From assembly GCA_964458575.1 (NCBI GenBank), contig CAYWMD010000004.1, positions 1 to 64,000 of the forward strand: a stretch of DNA of 64,000 nucleotides. Reading direction: 5' to 3'. Every line of letters begins with the position of its first letter. Positions within the stretch are counted from its first letter, which is position 1. The notes beneath the pieces were generated by a model. That model saw nothing but the letters and a program-made list of their open reading frames with translations, had not been told where the DNA came from and made no database searches. Source of the DNA: CAYWMD01 sp964458575 (lineage in GTDB: Bacteria > Verrucomicrobiota > Verrucomicrobiia > Limisphaerales > JADLHS01). Below, piece by piece: positions 24,583 to 32,655 of the stretch. A program made the translations under genes and the position numbers.

Positions 24583-24604
24583 TTCGTCCGCGCTCCTCCA
24601 AATG

Positions 24605-24700
24605 CTACGGCCAGCAGAGCCGGTAAAAGCGGGCGGGTTAATTCGTCCACTGCGAATCGCTGAAATAAAGCGTGTCGCCGGTGAGCGTGTTGGTTTGCAG
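24605..24700 (-). pseudogene. Broken copy of the C-terminal end of the leucine-rich surface protein
   Basis: On the minus strand this reads LQTNTLTGDTLYFSDSQWTN, a stop, then PARFYRLCWP. It matches the final residues of the protein at 24874-26844 (LQTNTLAGDTLYFSDPEWTN, then YPARFYRVRWPGL) with 14 mismatches in 91 aligned bases by my count. The tyrosine codon has become TAA (24638-24640). No upstream part remains. It is a tandem duplication remnant. Confidence 0.8.
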
Positions 24701-24873
24701 CCCGGGAAGTAGCGTCGAGCGTCCCGCTTGACGTAAAGGGCGTGCGTCCCGCCGCCCGGAAAAACCGTCCGAACTTTCCCACGATTCACGACATTCCGTA
24801 GTCGCATAATTCAACCATGCTATTTCCGCCGGGCGAGACGCACCGGCTCTACGGCAGGCGGGACGCCCAGCCG
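24701..24873. other. Non-coding spacer beside the pseudogene fragment
   Basis: No gene is seen. It contains partly repeated GC-rich phrases (GGCGTGCGTCCCGCC and GGCAGGCGGGACGCC) in opposite orientation, consistent with rearrangement around the duplicated end. Confidence 0.35.
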
Positions 24874-26844
24874 CTACAGGCCCGGCCAGCGGACTCGGTA
24901 GAAACGGGCAGGATAATTTGTCCACTCGGGATCGCTGAAGTAGAGCGTGTCGCCGGCGAGCGTGTTGGTTTGCAGCGGCGTCCAGATGGGATTGGTCAGG
25001 TCCGCGCAGGCGTCCACCGCCACGTCCATGCCGCTGGCCCAACTGATGTTGAACCCAAATTGATTCGTCTGCACGCCGAAGCGTTCATCGCCGGTCAAAA
25101 CTCTCGGCTTCCACAGTGCGGTCGGACGGCTGCCGAAGGTAGCGCCCCAGCCCGTGGTGCTTGGCAGGTAATAGACAATGGCTCTGTTGTTATTTCGGAA
25201 GGGAAGAAAGCCGACACTGGGGGCGTTTCCGCGGAAATAGACTTGTGTCAGGTTGGTGCAGGATTCAAATGCTTCGTATCCAATACTAGCAACTTTGTCG
25301 CCCACTATGACGCGCGTTAAGTTGCTACAGCTTCCGAACGCGTCATTTGCAATGCTGACGACGCTGTCCGGAATTTGGAGATCAACCAAGCTGACGCACC
25401 CCGAAAATGCAAATTCTCCTAGGCTCAACACGGTGTTGGGGATGCCGATATCGGCCAGGTTGATGCAATCCGAGAAAGTCGAACTCCCAAGATTAGTGAT
25501 GCCGACGCCAATGTTCACCGCTGTCAGGTTGGTGCAAGAAGCAAATGCTCCCTCCACAATGTTGGTGACCGTACCGGGAATCGTGAAGCTCCCGAGCCTG
25601 CCCTCAGGGCACTGAATGAGGTTACGCTGATTCTTACTGAATAAAACCCCCTCGATACTGCAATAGGCGGGGTTAAGCGTATCCACCGTTATCGCGCGCA
25701 GGTCACTGCAACCAAAAAAGGCCCCATCTCCCACGTTGATGAGACTCTCGGGAATTGCGATGTTGGTCAAACTGGCGCATTGACCAAAAGAAAAGTTCCC
25801 AATGCGGTGAATCCCATTCGTAAGGCTCACGCTGGAAATATCCGAACATTCCGCGAACGCGTAGTCACCGACGTTGGCCGCTAAACCAGGAATCGCGACG
25901 GTGGTCAGCGTGTAGCAGCGTGAGAAAGCCCAATCACCGATATTGGTAGTTCCAGCCGGAAAGGTGAAATTGGTCAAACTGTTGCAGCAAAAGAACGCAT
26001 TATTCCCAATACTGACAAGGCTGGCAGGCATTTCAATCCCGCTTAGGCGGGTGCAGTGATAAAAAGCACTTGCGCCGATGTGGGTGACATTATCGCCCAT
26101 CGTTATTCCGGTCAGGTTAGTGCAAAAAACAAACGCATTGGCGCCAATGTTCGTGATGTTGACGGGCAACACAACATTGGCAAGGGTCGAGCAGAAAGCG
26201 AACGCTCCGTCGGCGATTTGGTTTAGCGTATCTGGAATCGCAAGCGCATCGAGGTTGACACATCTCCGGAAGGCGTTGGTGCCAATATGGGTAATACCAT
26301 CAGGTACGATGACATTCGTCAGGCTCAAGCAGTAATGAAATGCCGAGTTCCCAATTTGCGTCACGCCATCCGGGACGGTGTAGCTTCCCACCTTGCCTCC
26401 AGGGCACTGAAGCAATTGTGTCTGATCTTTGTTTAACAAAACACCTCCCGAACTGAGATACAACGGGTTGAGTGCATCCACTGCGATGTCGTTCAAACTG
26501 GTGCAGGAGGCGAAAGCTTTGTCCCCGATCTTAACAACGCTGGCGGGGATGACGATGTTCGTTAGACCCGTGCAGCGGTAGAAAGCGGAGTTTCCGATGT
26601 TGGTAACGCTAGTTGGCAACGTGACAGCAGTGACACTGGGTTTAGCGCGGAACGCCTGGTCAGCGATGCTGACGACGGGACGACCGTTGGTCGTGCTGGG
26701 AATCGTCACTGTCCCGCCAGAACCGGTGTATCGCGTGACGGTCAGTGCTCCGCTATTGGTCACAAAAGTGAATTGGGCCTGCACCGCGACAGGCAGTGTC
26801 AACAGCAGCAGCAGCAGCGTCGACAGCATTTGGGGTAGCCTCAT
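24874..26844 (-). CDS. Secreted BspA-like leucine-rich repeat (LRR_5) protein
   Basis: This 656-residue protein has signal peptide MRLPQMLSTLLLLLLTLPVA. Its body is about twenty 23-residue repeats of the LRR_5/BspA type (for example NIGNSAFYRCTGLTNIVIP and SIGNNAFFCCNSLTNFTFP). The last 75 residues (from about 580) form a separate end domain with WTPLQTNTLAGDTLYFSD and ARFYRVRWPGL, probably beta-rich and possibly for surface attachment. BspA-like proteins mediate binding to other cells or matrix. The start at 26844 fits the signal peptide; the open frame runs upstream to 27084 through a hairpin repeat and is not native. The many repeats make a binding role more likely than catalysis. Confidence 0.87.
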   Translation of the reverse strand: MRLPQMLSTLLLLLLTLPVAVQAQFTFVTNSGALTVTRYTGSGGTVTIPSTTNGRPVVSIADQAFRAKPSVTAVTLPTSVTNIGNSAFYRCTGLTNIVIPASVVKIGDKAFASCTSLNDIAVDALNPLYLSSGGVLLNKDQTQLLQCPGGKVGSYTVPDGVTQIGNSAFHYCLSLTNVIVPDGITHIGTNAFRRCVNLDALAIPDTLNQIADGAFAFCSTLANVVLPVNITNIGANAFVFCTNLTGITMGDNVTHIGASAFYHCTRLSGIEMPASLVSIGNNAFFCCNSLTNFTFPAGTTNIGDWAFSRCYTLTTVAIPGLAANVGDYAFAECSDISSVSLTNGIHRIGNFSFGQCASLTNIAIPESLINVGDGAFFGCSDLRAITVDTLNPAYCSIEGVLFSKNQRNLIQCPEGRLGSFTIPGTVTNIVEGAFASCTNLTAVNIGVGITNLGSSTFSDCINLADIGIPNTVLSLGEFAFSGCVSLVDLQIPDSVVSIANDAFGSCSNLTRVIVGDKVASIGYEAFESCTNLTQVYFRGNAPSVGFLPFRNNNRAIVYYLPSTTGWGATFGSRPTALWKPRVLTGDERFGVQTNQFGFNISWASGMDVAVDACADLTNPIWTPLQTNTLAGDTLYFSDPEWTNYPARFYRVRWPGL

Positions 26845-26969
26845 GGCTCGGTCGGTTTGAATTTGGATTCGCTTTTTCACCGCATCTCGGTTCGGTGATA
26901 TTTGGTTCTTGCCGCTGACCTTGACACCGGGTTTTTCGAGGGTCAAGCGGGGAATTAAACGCCGAACAA

Positions 26970-27175
26970 CCCTCACCCCGACCCTCTCCCATCCGATGGG
27001 AGAGGGGGAGCAGGCGGGCGGTTGTTGGAACGTTCGGGTGTCCAATCGCTGCCGACGCTGCGTTTCCTTTCGATGAACGAGCAAGTGCGTCCGCCGAAGC
27101 CAACCGGGATGAAATGTTCAAGCGACGTGGATAGCTTTCCCTCTCCCGTCGGACGGGAGAGGGTCAGGGTGAGGG
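26970..27175 (+). repeat. Bipartite hairpin repeat, copy 3
   Basis: The left arm (26970-27011) has CCCTCACCCCGACCCTCTCCC-ATCCGAT-GGGAGAGG in structure, and the right arm (27137-27175) the complement. The inner part has GGAACGTTCGGGTGTCCAA and GTGCGTCCGCCGAAGCC, shared with copies 2 and 4. The right arm lies inside the 3' end of the DUF559 gene on the minus strand, supplying its last 18 or so codons. Confidence 0.85.
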
Positions 27176-27585
27176 CGTTTTGGCGTTGGTTGATCCGGCG
27201 ACCGGCGATACGGCGGCGGCGCGACGTTGCCCGGATGAGGTGCGCGCTCCTGCAAAATCATCCACAGATTCTCCACCAGATTCCGGCGGCCATCGGCCCG
27301 TGCCAATTGATGATTCCAAACCCGCTTCACCAAAATCCCGTGCGCCGCCAGAAACGCATCGCGCATCTGGTCGTGTCGCTGTTGGTCGCGATAGCCGTGG
27401 CCGGAGCCGTCCAGTTCCACGGCAAACCCTGCTTCGTGGCAGTAGAGGTCGAGATAAAACCGTCCCTCGATTCTTTGGCGGCGAAATTTGTATCCAGCCA
27501 GGCGTCGCGAGCGCAGCAACTGCCACAAACGTTTTTCGGCCCAGGTGGATTGCTTGCGCAATTGGCGGGCGCGCTCGGTGGACAT
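27118..27585 (-). CDS. DUF559 (Vsr-like) endonuclease domain protein, nested in repeats
   Basis: The protein is 155 residues from ATG 27585. It has the DUF559 layout: helix TWAEKRLWQLLRSRRLAGY with E17, FRRQRIEGRFYLDLYC with D46, FAVELDGSGHGYRDQ with E58 and H63, then GILVKRVWNHQL. This is a very-short-patch-repair/restriction-like nuclease fold, so DNA cleavage is likely by family but unproven. From about residue 137 the tail (PHPDPLPSDGRG) is translated from the right arm of hairpin repeat copy 3. Copy 4 of the repeat lies 68 bp upstream of the start, so the gene sits between two same-orientation copies. No methyltransferase is nearby. See findings. Confidence 0.82.
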   Translation of the reverse strand: MSTERARQLRKQSTWAEKRLWQLLRSRRLAGYKFRRQRIEGRFYLDLYCHEAGFAVELDGSGHGYRDQQRHDQMRDAFLAAHGILVKRVWNHQLARADGRRNLVENLWMILQERAPHPGNVAPPPYRRSPDQPTPKRPHPDPLPSDGRGKAIHVA

Positions 27586-27653
27586 GGAAACTTGGGTAGC
27601 GGGAATGAAGTGCAGGGGCAAGAGAATTTCAGATTGGGAAAATGCCGAATGTC

Positions 27654-27832
27654 CCCCCACCCCGGCCCTCTCCCATCCGATGGGAGAGGGAGAGCAGGCG
27701 GGCGCTGCCAACGCTGCCGTTGTTTTCGACACACAACCGGGTGCGTCCGCCAAGCCAGCGCAACACCGAATTTTCGCGAGTCGCACTTTGCTGTCCCCTC
27801 TCCCGTCGGACGGGCGAGGGTCAGGGTGAGGG
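27654..27832 (+). repeat. Bipartite hairpin repeat, copy 4
   Basis: Left arm 27654-27693 and right arm 27792-27832 have the usual CTCTCCC/GGGAGAG hairpins (one mismatch on the right, GGGCGAGG). The inner part keeps GTGCGTCCGCCAAGCCA and TTTGCTGTCCCC but lacks about 30 bp present in copies 2 and 3. It lies upstream of the DUF559 start and 51 bp before thyA. Confidence 0.85.
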
Positions 27833-27840
27833 CATTTTTC

Positions 27841-27870
27841 TTTCGTGTCTTTCGTGTCTTTCGTGGTTAA
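27841..27870. repeat. Three tandem TTTCGTGTC units before thyA
   Basis: Nine-base units TTTCGTGTC occur twice and then TTTCGTGG, ending 14 bp before the thyA start. The complement reads as the ACGAAAGAC phrase. Confidence 0.7.
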
Positions 27871-27883
27871 GAATATTTCCGCG

Positions 27884-28678
27884 ATGACCCAGTATCTCGA
27901 ATTGCTCCGCCACGTCCTGGAGCACGGCCGTTTCAAGGCCGACCGCACCGGCACGGGGACCTTCTCCGTTTTCGGCGCGCAGTCGCGTTATCCGCTGGCC
28001 AAGGGTTTCCCGCTCGTCACCACCAAGAAATGCCACGTCAAATCCATCATCCACGAACTGCTCTGGTTTTTGCGCGGCGAGACGAACACCAAGCCGCTCA
28101 ACGAACGCGGCGTGACCATCTGGGACGAGTGGGCGGGCGAGGACGGCGACCTCGGCCGCATCTACGGCGCGCAATGGACCGATTGGCGCACCACCGACGG
28201 GCGCTCCATCAACCAGGTGGACCAGGTCGTGTCGCAGATAAAACAAAATCCCGACAGCCGCCGGCTCATCGTCACGGCGTGGAATCCGGGCGAACTGGAG
28301 CAGATGGCGCTGCCGCCGTGCCATACGTTGTTTCAGTTTTACGTGAGCGAGGGCGAGTTGAGCTGCCAGCTTTACCAGCGCAGCGCGGATATTTTTCTGG
28401 GCGTGCCGTTCAACATCGCCAGCTACGCGCTGCTCACGTTGATGGTCGCGCAGGTTTGCGGCTTGAAGCCCGGTGATTTCGTCCACACGTTCGGCGATTT
28501 GCATCTTTACAGCAACCACGTGGAGCAGGCGAAACTGCAACTCACGCGCGCACCGCGTTCGCTGCCGCAGATGAAGCTGAATCCGGCGGTGAAAAACATC
28601 CACGAGTTCAAGTTTGAGGATTTTGAACTGGCGGGCTACGATCCGCATCCGGCCATCAAAGCGCCGATTGCGGTGTGA
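27884..28678 (+). CDS. thyA: Thymidylate synthase
   Basis: At 264 residues it is the same length as the E. coli enzyme. The catalytic cysteine is in LPPCHTLFQFYV at position 146, exactly where expected. FKADRTGTGT (dUMP phosphate site), RRLIVTAWNP and SCQLYQRSADIFLGVPFNIA are also intact. It makes dTMP from dUMP with methylene-tetrahydrofolate, producing dihydrofolate that FolA, two genes downstream, reduces again. The start at 27884 (MTQYLELL) aligns with ThyA; codons further upstream are a tandem repeat. Confidence 0.97.
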   Translation: MTQYLELLRHVLEHGRFKADRTGTGTFSVFGAQSRYPLAKGFPLVTTKKCHVKSIIHELLWFLRGETNTKPLNERGVTIWDEWAGEDGDLGRIYGAQWTDWRTTDGRSINQVDQVVSQIKQNPDSRRLIVTAWNPGELEQMALPPCHTLFQFYVSEGELSCQLYQRSADIFLGVPFNIASYALLTLMVAQVCGLKPGDFVHTFGDLHLYSNHVEQAKLQLTRAPRSLPQMKLNPAVKNIHEFKFEDFELAGYDPHPAIKAPIAV

Positions 28679-28693
28679 AACCGGCAACCACCA

Positions 28694-29407
28694 ATGAACA
28701 CGAATGGACACGAATCAACTTGGCGTTCAGCCTTGAAGCGGGTTCGCAGAAACCGGCTTCGGTTGCTGACAGTGTTATTTGCGGCAGTCGCGGCAGCAGG
28801 CGGCTTGGTGCTTTGGTCGGATTACGCTTGCAAGCGAGCAGCCAGCACCCGGCTGTTTCGCTCGGTTGAAACCGTTCCGGCCAACGACGTGGCCCTAGTG
28901 CTCGGCACGGGAAAGACGACGGCGCGCGGCTACCCCAATCTCCACTTTAAGCATCGCATGGATGCTGCCGCGGCGCTTTATCGTGCCGGCAAAGTCCGCC
29001 ACCTGCTCGTCAGCGGCGACAACCACATCATAGGCTACGATGAGCCGAGCGACATGCGGGATGCGCTGCTGGCCGCCGGCGTGCCTGATGCCGCGATCAC
29101 CCGCGATTACGCCGGCTTTCGCACGCTGGACTCCGTCGTGCGCGCCAAGAAAGTGTTCGCCCTCACGCGTTGCACGATCATTACCGAGGAATTTCATTGT
29201 CCGCGCGCACTGTGGATTGCGCAGCGACGCGGATTGGACGCCGTGGCCTTCGCCGCACCGGATGTGAAGCTTAGAGGCTGGTCAACTCGCGTAAAGGCCC
29301 GCGAGTATCTGGCGCGGGCGTGGTGCGCGCTGGACCTTTACGTTTTGAACCGCCAGCCAAGATTCCCCGGCCCGAGCGAGCCCATCGTATTAACGGCCAA
29401 CCCATGA
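28694..29407 (+). CDS. SanA/YdcF-like (DUF218) membrane protein
   Basis: This 237-residue protein has one N-terminal helix (about 24-44) and then the DUF218 domain: VALVLGTG, FKHRMDAAAALYRAGKV, LLVSGDN, AITRDYAGFRTLDSVVRAK and TIITEEFHCPRALWIA. The order matches SanA/VanZ-adjacent proteins implicated in envelope integrity. The first codons (MNTNGHEST) come from a dispersed phrase of ACACGAATGG type, so the true start may be later. It overlaps folA by four bases, so thyA, this gene and folA are probably co-transcribed. Confidence 0.85.
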   Translation: MNTNGHESTWRSALKRVRRNRLRLLTVLFAAVAAAGGLVLWSDYACKRAASTRLFRSVETVPANDVALVLGTGKTTARGYPNLHFKHRMDAAAALYRAGKVRHLLVSGDNHIIGYDEPSDMRDALLAAGVPDAAITRDYAGFRTLDSVVRAKKVFALTRCTIITEEFHCPRALWIAQRRGLDAVAFAAPDVKLRGWSTRVKAREYLARAWCALDLYVLNRQPRFPGPSEPIVLTANP

Positions 29408-29868
29408 AGCTGAGAGCCATCGCTGCCATGTCGCTCAACCGCGTAATCGGCGCGGGGAACAAGATCCCGTGGCACCTGCCGGAGGATTTCAAGTGGTTCA
29501 AGCAAATGACCACCGGCCACGTCATCGTCATGGGACGGAAAACGTTCGAGTCCATCGGCAAGCCGTTGCCGAACCGGGAGACCATGGTGTTGAGCCGGTC
29601 GGCGTTTACGCATCCGGGCGCGCGGACGATTCAGAGTTTGGATGAAGTGTCCAAACAGGGCGGTGACCGGGAAGTCTTCATTTGCGGCGGCGCGCAGATT
29701 TACGCGCAGGCGCTGCCGTTGTGTTCCGACCTTTATCTCACGCTCGTTAAACGCACGGTGGACGGCGACGCTTTTTTTCCACCGTTCGAGGATCAGTTCG
29801 AGTTGGTGGAAGAAATCCGCGACACGCCGGAGTTCAGGATTTTGCATTATCGGCGGCCCGGCTTGTGA
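29404..29868 (+). CDS. folA: Dihydrofolate reductase
   Basis: This 154-residue protein has the DHFR landmarks: IAAMSLNRVIGAGNKIPWHLPEDFKWF with the catalytic acidic residue (PEDF), VIVMGRKTFESIGKPLPNR, NRETMVLSR and EVFICGGAQIYAQAL (NADPH contact). It regenerates tetrahydrofolate from the dihydrofolate made by ThyA. The start overlaps the previous gene by ATGA. Confidence 0.96.
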   Translation: MKLRAIAAMSLNRVIGAGNKIPWHLPEDFKWFKQMTTGHVIVMGRKTFESIGKPLPNRETMVLSRSAFTHPGARTIQSLDEVSKQGGDREVFICGGAQIYAQALPLCSDLYLTLVKRTVDGDAFFPPFEDQFELVEEIRDTPEFRILHYRRPGL

Positions 29869-29873
29869 TCGTT

Positions 29874-29977
29874 GGAGTTCACGCTTTAGCATGTCCGGGA
29901 ACACGCTAAAGCATGCACTCCAGCGGCGTGACTCCAGACTTTAGACTTTAGACTTCAGACTTTAGACTTCAGACTTC
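29874..29977. repeat. Inverted repeat plus six tandem AGACTTY units before murJ
   Basis: An imperfect inverted repeat (GGAGTTCACGCTTTAGC against GCTAAAGCATGCACTCC, 29874-29921) is followed by six exact seven-base units AGACTTT or AGACTTC at 29936-29977. They end six bases before the murJ start at 29984. No gene is encoded. Confidence 0.75.
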
Positions 29978-29983
29978 GCGCCG

Positions 29984-31582
29984 ATGTCACAAATGCTCAA
30001 GTCCTCCGGCGCGATGGCCGCCGCGACCCTGACCAGCCGCGTGTTGGGCATGGTCCGCGAAATGGTCTATGCGCGGTTCATGGGCACGAGCTGGGTGGCG
30101 AGCGCATTCATCCTGGCGTTTCAGATTCCCAATCTTTTCCGGCGCCTGCTCGGCGAAGGCGCGTTGACGGCGGCGTTCATTCCCATTTTCAAGGAAAAGG
30201 AAAAGCGCGATGGCGATGCCGCCATGTGGCACGCGGCCAACGCCGTCATTTCGGGATTGCTCCTTTTTACCGCCGCGGTGGTGGTGCTGGGCTTCATTGG
30301 GGTCTCGGTCGCGTTGAGCTTCGGCGCGCAGACGGTGGAGGGGCACACGCGCTTCACCGGCCGGACGCTGCTGATGCTGGATTTGCTGCGGGTCATGCTG
30401 CCGTATTTGATGCTGGTGTGCCTCGCCGCGGTGTTCATGGGCATGTTGAACGCGCGCGGGCATTTCTTCATCCCGGCCATGGGCGCGGCGACATTGAACC
30501 TGGTGATGATCGCGTCGGTGCTCTGGCTCGCGCCGCAGTTCGGCAAACATCTGCCGCCCGAGGAGAAACTGCCGGCGCAGATCTTCGCCCTGGCCATCGG
30601 CGTGGTGCTGGCGGGCATCGTGCAGGCGTGGTTCCAACTGCCGTCGCTCCACCGTGAGGGCTTTCGCTATCGCTGGGTGACACCGTGGCAGGACGACACG
30701 GTGCGCCGCGTCGTGCGGCAAATGCTGCCGGCGACGCTCGGTGTCGCGGCGTTTCAAATCAACGTCGTTGTGGTGAACGTGCTCGCGTACTGGGTGGATG
30801 ATTACGTCGTGGCCTCGTTTCAATACGCCGTGCGCCTGATGGAACTGCCGCAGGGCCTATTCGGCATTTCGCTCGCCACGTATCTGCTGCCCGCGCTTTC
30901 CGGGCTGGCGGCGGAGAAAAAATTCCCCGAGTTCCGCCAGGAACTGCGACAGGGCGTAAGTTACCTGGTGTTGGTAAACCTGCTGGCATCGGTGCTGTTG
31001 TTGACGCTGGCGGAACCGATCATGCGGTTGTTGTTCGAGCGCGGGAAGTTCGACGCCAACTCCACCGCGCAGGCGACGCTGGCGCTGACCTGCCTGGCGC
31101 CCGGACTGGTTTTGTTCTCGCTGGTGAACGTGGTGGCACGGGCATTTTACGCGCTGGGCGACACCAAGACCCCGATGAAAATCAGCGTGTTCTGTCTTCT
31201 GCTGAACCTCGGGCTGGCGGCGGTCCTGGTCTGGCCTTACAAGCAGGGCGGATTGGGCATGGCCAACACGGCGACCGCCGGCCTCAATCTCGCCCTGCTC
31301 ACCTACGCGCTGCGCCGCAAACTCAAAACGCTCGAGATGTCATCGCTGGAAAAGCTGGTGGTGCCGCTGGCGCTGGCCACCGCACTGGCAGGACTGATCG
31401 CGTGGCTGGGGTGGCGATGGTGGGAATTCAAACTGGGTCATGCAACGTTGCTGCTCAAAATCGGCGCCGTCTTTGCGCCGGCGCTGGTTGCGGCGGCGAT
31501 TTACTGGCTGACGACATTCATGTTCAAAGTACCGGCGGTGAAGGAAATGACCGGATTGGTGTTCCGGAAGTTTCGCAAGTGA
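29984..31582 (+). CDS. murJ: Lipid II flippase MurJ (MviN)
   Basis: This 532-residue protein has about 14 membrane helices. TLTSRVLGMVREMVYARFMG at the start, FRRLLGEGALTAAFIPIF, FQYAVRLMELPQGLFGISLATYLLP and the later ARAFYALGDTKTPMKIS are the conserved MurJ/MviN segments, including the charged residues in the central cavity. It flips lipid II across the inner membrane for peptidoglycan synthesis. It follows folA and a tandem-repeat leader. Confidence 0.95.
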   Translation: MSQMLKSSGAMAAATLTSRVLGMVREMVYARFMGTSWVASAFILAFQIPNLFRRLLGEGALTAAFIPIFKEKEKRDGDAAMWHAANAVISGLLLFTAAVVVLGFIGVSVALSFGAQTVEGHTRFTGRTLLMLDLLRVMLPYLMLVCLAAVFMGMLNARGHFFIPAMGAATLNLVMIASVLWLAPQFGKHLPPEEKLPAQIFALAIGVVLAGIVQAWFQLPSLHREGFRYRWVTPWQDDTVRRVVRQMLPATLGVAAFQINVVVVNVLAYWVDDYVVASFQYAVRLMELPQGLFGISLATYLLPALSGLAAEKKFPEFRQELRQGVSYLVLVNLLASVLLLTLAEPIMRLLFERGKFDANSTAQATLALTCLAPGLVLFSLVNVVARAFYALGDTKTPMKISVFCLLLNLGLAAVLVWPYKQGGLGMANTATAGLNLALLTYALRRKLKTLEMSSLEKLVVPLALATALAGLIAWLGWRWWEFKLGHATLLLKIGAVFAPALVAAAIYWLTTFMFKVPAVKEMTGLVFRKFRK

Positions 31583-31612
31583 GCCGGCAACACGTCACTC
31601 GAAAGCGGAAAC

Positions 31613-31685
31613 GCTCAACATTCAACATTCAACGCCCAACATCCAACTGTTCGATTGAAGGTTGAATGTTGGACCTTGAATGTTT
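31613..31685. repeat. Inverted tandem phrase (AACATTCAA units)
   Basis: Units AACATTCAA and AACATCCAA on the left are mirrored by TTGAATGTT units on the right across a short loop. It is non-coding, between murJ and rpmH. Confidence 0.65.
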
Positions 31686-31703
31686 CCCACCTCACCGCTC
31701 CGC

Positions 31704-31731
31704 TTGACACCCCTTCTTTCACTGATATTCT
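31704..31731 (+). promoter_or_regulatory. Probable sigma-70-type promoter for rpmH
   Basis: TTGACA at 31704-31709, a 16-bp spacer and TATTCT at 31726-31731 (4 of 6 -10 matches). It lies about 80 bp before rpmH, as expected for a strong ribosomal-protein promoter. Confidence 0.6.
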
Positions 31732-31812
31732 CCCCCGCTCCGACAAACGGAGTGATTCCCGCAACGTGCGGCCTAAAGCCCGCGGTGCCGGACGCAAAAG
31801 CGCGATCCATTT

Positions 31813-31950
31813 ATGAAACGCCAGTATCAACCGTCGAAAATCCGCCGCAAACGGCAGCATGGTTTTCTGTCCCGCAACTCGACCAAGAGCGGGAAAGCCA
31901 TCCTGCGCAACCGCCGTCGCGTGGGCCGCAAACGTCTGACCCCGGTTTGA
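31813..31950 (+). CDS. rpmH: Ribosomal protein bL34
   Basis: This 45-residue basic protein begins MKRQYQPSKIRRKRQHGFLS and contains RNRRRVGRKRLTPV near the end; both are diagnostic of bL34. It belongs to the large ribosomal subunit. It starts the conserved block rpmH-rnpA-yidD-yidC-khpB that often lies near the chromosomal origin, although dnaA is not in this window. rnpA starts 10 bp later. Confidence 0.96.
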   Translation: MKRQYQPSKIRRKRQHGFLSRNSTKSGKAILRNRRRVGRKRLTPV

Positions 31951-31960
31951 TTTTCGCGCC

Positions 31961-32359
31961 ATGCCCCCGGCATCGCCGAAACGGCTGGGCTTCGCGCGTT
32001 CGCAGCGTCTGAAACAGGGACGCGACTTCGCGCGGGCGCGGCAGGAGGGACAACGCTCCGTGCACGGTTGCCTGATCGCCAACTGGCGGCCGCTGCCTCC
32101 CGGCGGCGCGACGCGGCTGGGCGTGGTGACCAGCCGCAAGATCGGCGGCGCGGTGGTACGCAACCGGGCGCGGCGACTGTTGCGCGAAGCCTTCCGCGTG
32201 CATCAAACCGAACTGAAACAACCGGTGGACCTCGTGCTCGTCGCGCGGCAATCCATCGTGGGCCGCAAGCTGGCCGGGGTGGAAAAGGATTTTCTGGCCA
32301 CGCTGAACCGGGCCGGGTTGCTGCTGAAGGCGGAACGCGGAATGACGGATGCGGAATGA
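31961..32359 (+). CDS. rnpA: Ribonuclease P protein component
   Basis: This 132-residue basic protein has the RnpA signatures LGVVTSRKIGGAVVRNRARR (the RNR box) and LLREAFRVHQ, and FARARQEGQRSVHG near the start. It binds the RNase P RNA and helps mature tRNA 5' ends. The stop overlaps the yidD start (ATGA), which is typical of this operon. The ATG at 31961 follows rpmH without a clear Shine-Dalgarno site. Confidence 0.95.
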   Translation: MPPASPKRLGFARSQRLKQGRDFARARQEGQRSVHGCLIANWRPLPPGGATRLGVVTSRKIGGAVVRNRARRLLREAFRVHQTELKQPVDLVLVARQSIVGRKLAGVEKDFLATLNRAGLLLKAERGMTDAE

Positions 32360-32655
32360 CTCAGGTGAATCCGGTTCAACACATCTTGATTTTTGCCGTG
32401 CGCGTCTATCGCTGGACGCTGTCGCCGGCCCTGACCTTTTTATTCGGACCGACCGCCGGCTGCCGGTTCACCCCCACTTGCTCGGAGTATGCGCTGGCGG
32501 CGGTTCGCACGCACGGCGCCCTGGCCGGAAGCTGGCTCGCCACCCGTCGCCTCTGCCGCTGTCATCCGTGGGGCGAATGCGGGCACGACCCGGTGCCGCC
32601 GGTGGATTTTAAACCCCAAGTTTCGAAACTCAAATCAGCCGGCCATGGATCGTAA
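32356..32655 (+). CDS. yidD: Membrane protein insertion efficiency factor YidD
   Basis: This 99-residue protein carries the YidD core: VYRWTLSPALTFLFGPTAGC, RFTPTCSEYALAAVRTHGA and RLCRCHPWGECGHDPVP, with the conserved cysteines. YidD is a small membrane-associated helper of YidC-mediated insertion. Its start overlaps rnpA by four bases, and it overlaps yidC by 11. Confidence 0.95.
   Translation: MTQVNPVQHILIFAVRVYRWTLSPALTFLFGPTAGCRFTPTCSEYALAAVRTHGALAGSWLATRRLCRCHPWGECGHDPVPPVDFKPQVSKLKSAGHGS

Noticed and set aside
26845..27084. N-terminal extension of the leucine-rich protein through the hairpin repeat
   Set aside because: A clean signal peptide starts at 26844, and the extra codons come from repeat copy 3.
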